A DNA stretch of 6,224 nucleotides from positions 1 through 6,224 of the forward strand of contig JAFADT010000911.1 of NCBI GenBank assembly GCA_023424585.1. Reading direction: 5' to 3'. The notes beneath the pieces were generated by a model. It worked only from the letters and a program-made list of their open reading frames with translations, did not search any database and had not been told where the DNA came from. Positions 3,876-6,224 of the stretch are shown one piece after another. The stretch's first letter is position 1. The number at the start of each line of letters is the position of its first letter. The translations under genes were made by a program, and so were the position numbers. The DNA is from Pseudomonadota bacterium. GTDB taxonomy: Bacteria; Myxococcota; Myxococcia; Myxococcales; Myxococcaceae.

Positions 3876-6224
3876 GTGAGCACCTTGTTCCAAAGCGTGC
3901 CCGAGGGGGGCCAGGAGGCATCGTCCGCCGGTGAGCTCGCCGAGCGCATCGCCGCCCTGCGCGCGGAGCCCTCCGAGGCCCATGCGCAGGAGCTGGCGGC
4001 GCTGACGGAGGCGCTGCGCCGGCGGGTGCCTCCGGCCAACACGCCCCTGTCGCCGCTGCTCGCGGCGGCCCGGCTCGCCGTGCCGTTCGAGTTCTCCGTG
4101 CCGCCGTCGCACCGGGCGTCGGGAGGGCAGTGGGTGACGGCCGCCAAGCGCGCCTTCGTGCTGGGCCTGCGGCCGCTCCACGTCGAGTGGCTGAAGCCCC
4201 AGGCGGCCTTCAACCAGCGCGTGCTGCGCGTGTTGGAGCGGCTGGAGGCCCGGCGCGACCAGGGCACCCGTGAAGACCTGACGGAGTGGGTCCGGGGACA
4301 GCTGGACGCGGAGGGGGCCGGGCAGGGCGGTTCGGCGGGAGCCGCCAGCGGGCCGTATGGGACGCGAGGCGCCGGTCCTGGTGCTCCGGCCAGCGGGCCG
4401 AATGAGGCGCGGGGCAGCGCTTCTGGCGTTTCGGCGAGCGCCGCCAGCGAGGCGCAGGGCGCGCGAGGTTCCGGCACCGTTGATGGGTCGCAGGGCGCTG
4501 GAGTTTGGACAAGCGCTGCGACGGAAGCGCGAGGCCGCGGGCGCTTCGGGGCACGGGGGTTCGCCCCCGTGGACAAGGTCTGGGCGCTGGCGTGGCGCGC
4601 GTGGCGCCGGGCGATGCGGCCCCTGCTGGATCCGCTGCTCGCGCGCCAGACGGAGTGGAACGCGCTGATGCGCGAGACGCTGCTGGGAGTCGCCGCCACC
4701 CCGGGAGCCGGGACGCCGGATCCGCAGGACGCCACGCACCGTGTGGCGCGGCTGACGGCGCTGGCGTCTCCCTTGGCCCAGCCAGGAATGCCTCGGGGCA
4801 TCCGGGCCTCCGCGCCGCTGTGGCGCGAGGTGCTGCGCCGGCAGTCCCGCTTCAACGGTGAGGCGGTGGTGGCGCTGGCCGCCATCCTCGGCGTGCGCAC
4901 GCCGCCGCCGCCCGTGCCCGCCCTGGAGGACTTCCACCACTGGTGCACGCTGCGCGAGCCCGCGGCCATCCAGGCAGCCCGCGCGGCCGTGCAGCGCCTG
5001 CCGCGGCGGCCCCGGCTGTCCCTGCTGGTGGCCCTCGCGGGGGCCAGTCCCGCGCACCTGCGCGAGTGCCTCGCGTCGGTGGAGGCCCAGCTCTACCCCG
5101 AGTGGGAGCTGGTGCTGGTGGGGCCGGAGGACGGCCCCGCGCTACCGGAGCCGTGGGGCTCGTCGCGTCGCCAGCCGCGCATCCGCCGGGTGACGCTCAG
5201 CGGGCCCACGGACGTCGCCCGCGCGCTGCGCGTGGGCCTCCAGGCCGCGAGCGGTGACTTCGTGGGCGTGCTGGGCGCGGAGGACACGCTGGCCCCGCAT
5301 GCCCTGGCGGAGGTGGCCCGCGCCCTGGTCGCGGATCCCGGCCTGGACGTCGTCTACGGCGACGAGGACCGGCTGGACACGCGCGGCCGCCGCGCCGGCC
5401 CCTTCTTCAAGCCGGACTGGTCTCCGGACCTGCTGCGCTCCGTGGACTACCTGGGCCGGGGCGTGATGGCGCGCCGCTCGCTGGTGGAGGCCGTGGGCGG
5501 CTTCCGCGATGGCTTCCCGGGCGCGGAGGAGTACGACCTCTTCCTGCGCATCAGCGAGGCCTCGGAGCGCATCGGCCACGTGCCGCACCTGCTCTACCAC
5601 CGGCGCGCCGGCGCCACGGGGCAGGTGTCCCCGGAGGGCCGCCGCGCGCTCGCCGAGCACCTGGCCCGCCGGGGCGAGGACGCCGAGGTGACGGTGCCCG
5701 GCCCGGGCCGCTACCGCGTGCGCTACGCCATCCGCGGCGCCCCGAAGGTGTCCATCATCGTCCCGTTCAAGGACCGGCCGGACCTCCTCAAGACGCTCAC
5801 GGACACGCTGCTCACGCGCACGAAGTACCCGCACTTCGAGCTGGTGCTCGTCTCCAACAACAGCGTCCGTCCGGAGACCTTCGCGCTCCTGGACACGCTG
5901 ACGGATCCGCGCGTGGTGAAGCGCACCTGGGACTTCCCCTTCAACTACCCGGCCATCAACAACTGGGCCGCGCGGCAGGCCACGGGCGAGCTGTTGTTGT
6001 TCCTCAACAACGACATGGAGGTGGTGGACCCCGGCTGGCTCACGGAGCTGGTGTCCCAGGCGCAGCGCCCGGAGGTGGGCGCGGTGGGCGCGAAGCTCCT
6101 CTTCCCGGAAGGCACCGTGCAGCACGCCGGCATCGTCGTGGGGATGACGGGCATGGCGGGCCACCCCTTCTGGCGCCTGCCGGACGGGCCCATCGTCACG
6201 CCCTTCGGCCACACGGAGTGGGTG
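3876..6224 (+). CDS. wbgA: Large two-domain GT2 glycosyltransferase for O-antigen synthesis (3' end outside window)
   Basis: The frame is open for 783 codons from GTG 3876 to the window edge with no stop. It likely adds sugars to the growing O-polysaccharide in the cytoplasm. Residues 22-51 are a charged helical stretch. Two similar helical segments (about 90-124 and 240-271) share RPL-x(4,5)-L-x2-Q-x2-[FW]-N and flank a Gly/Ala/Ser/Arg-rich linker (145-228). The first GT2 domain (about 380-620) starts LSLLVALAG and keeps YGDED (494-498), FFKPDWSPDLL (510-520), GGF (541-543) and EEYDLFLR (551-558), but the usual L-D-x-D-D reads LGAED (466-470). The second domain starts KVSIIVPFKDRP (624-635), has LNNDMEVVDPGW (710-721) as its DxD region, then AVGAKLLFP and TVQHAGIVVG, and is cut off at 783. 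Position after wzm-wzt matches wbgA (rfbC) of Myxococcus xanthus, recalled as a protein of well over 1,000 residues. The enzyme class is sure; the symbol rests on gene order and the sugar specificity is unknown. Confidence 0.9.
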   Translation, partial: MSTLFQSVPEGGQEASSAGELAERIAALRAEPSEAHAQELAALTEALRRRVPPANTPLSPLLAAARLAVPFEFSVPPSHRASGGQWVTAAKRAFVLGLRPLHVEWLKPQAAFNQRVLRVLERLEARRDQGTREDLTEWVRGQLDAEGAGQGGSAGAASGPYGTRGAGPGAPASGPNEARGSASGVSASAASEAQGARGSGTVDGSQGAGVWTSAATEARGRGRFGARGFAPVDKVWALAWRAWRRAMRPLLDPLLARQTEWNALMRETLLGVAATPGAGTPDPQDATHRVARLTALASPLAQPGMPRGIRASAPLWREVLRRQSRFNGEAVVALAAILGVRTPPPPVPALEDFHHWCTLREPAAIQAARAAVQRLPRRPRLSLLVALAGASPAHLRECLASVEAQLYPEWELVLVGPEDGPALPEPWGSSRRQPRIRRVTLSGPTDVARALRVGLQAASGDFVGVLGAEDTLAPHALAEVARALVADPGLDVVYGDEDRLDTRGRRAGPFFKPDWSPDLLRSVDYLGRGVMARRSLVEAVGGFRDGFPGAEEYDLFLRISEASERIGHVPHLLYHRRAGATGQVSPEGRRALAEHLARRGEDAEVTVPGPGRYRVRYAIRGAPKVSIIVPFKDRPDLLKTLTDTLLTRTKYPHFELVLVSNNSVRPETFALLDTLTDPRVVKRTWDFPFNYPAINNWAARQATGELLLFLNNDMEVVDPGWLTELVSQAQRPEVGAVGAKLLFPEGTVQHAGIVVGMTGMAGHPFWRLPDGPIVTPFGHTEWV
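4308..4559 (+). repeat. Degenerate repeat region coding for a low-complexity linker in the glycosyltransferase
   Basis: This codes for residues 145-228, rich in Gly, Ala, Ser and Arg. A unit of the form [AP]-A-[ST]-[GE]-x(2,5)-R-G recurs at residues 156-165, 171-180, 189-198 and 214-220. At the DNA level GCCAGCGGGCCG occurs at 4344-4355 and again at 4389-4400, exactly 45 bases (15 codons) apart, and GCCAGCG returns at 4443, 54 bases (18 codons) later. All spacings preserve the frame. I count 24 of 84 codons here ending in A or T, against 4 of 85 in residues 381-465 of the same gene. This fits an expanding, weakly constrained linker inside a real coding region. Confidence 0.7.

Noticed and set aside
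3297..5057. 586-codon open frame on the minus strand
   Set aside because: It lies antisense to wzt and the glycosyltransferase, whose frames carry clear family motifs. Its product is a low-complexity Arg/Gly/Pro/His-rich sequence, as expected from a GC-rich antisense frame.

Overview
The window is very GC-rich DNA with strongly G/C-biased third codon positions. Its gene content and order (pgsA, tRNA-Gly, wzm, wzt, large two-domain GT2 glycosyltransferase) point to a delta-type, myxobacterial genome of the Myxococcus/Corallococcus kind. The assignment rests on protein style and on recalled similarity to the Myxococcus xanthus rfbABC (wzm-wzt-wbgA) O-antigen locus, not on a database search. All genes are on the + strand.

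Left part (1-1374): the 3' end of a beta-rich, AIM24-like protein runs in from outside the window. Eleven bases later comes pgsA, the phosphatidylglycerophosphate synthase of phospholipid synthesis. Its active-site motif is complete and it has an unusually basic N-terminal extension.

Middle (1371-1565): a complete tRNA transcription unit. A good -35/-10 promoter overlaps the pgsA stop codon, followed by a tRNA-Gly(GCC) with encoded CCA and a 12-bp intrinsic terminator with a GAAA loop and T-tract.

Right part (1683-6224): an O-antigen export and assembly operon. wzm (ABC-2 permease) and wzt (ATPase with a C-terminal carbohydrate-binding domain) abut with no spacer. After 63 bases a long GT2-type glycosyltransferase begins and is still open at the right edge after 783 codons. 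It has an unusual N-terminal half with a duplicated short helical motif and a repetitive Gly/Ala/Ser-rich linker, then a first GT2 domain with a degraded DxD motif and the start of a second GT2 domain. In the inferred pathway, the glycosyltransferase helps build the O-polysaccharide on the cytoplasmic face of the inner membrane, Wzt recognises the finished chain and powers export, and Wzm forms the channel.

I see no CRISPR array, insertion sequence, phage gene or new multi-gene system. The window is mostly conserved cell-envelope biology, and the unusual points are in the details of the glycosyltransferase and a few hairpins.
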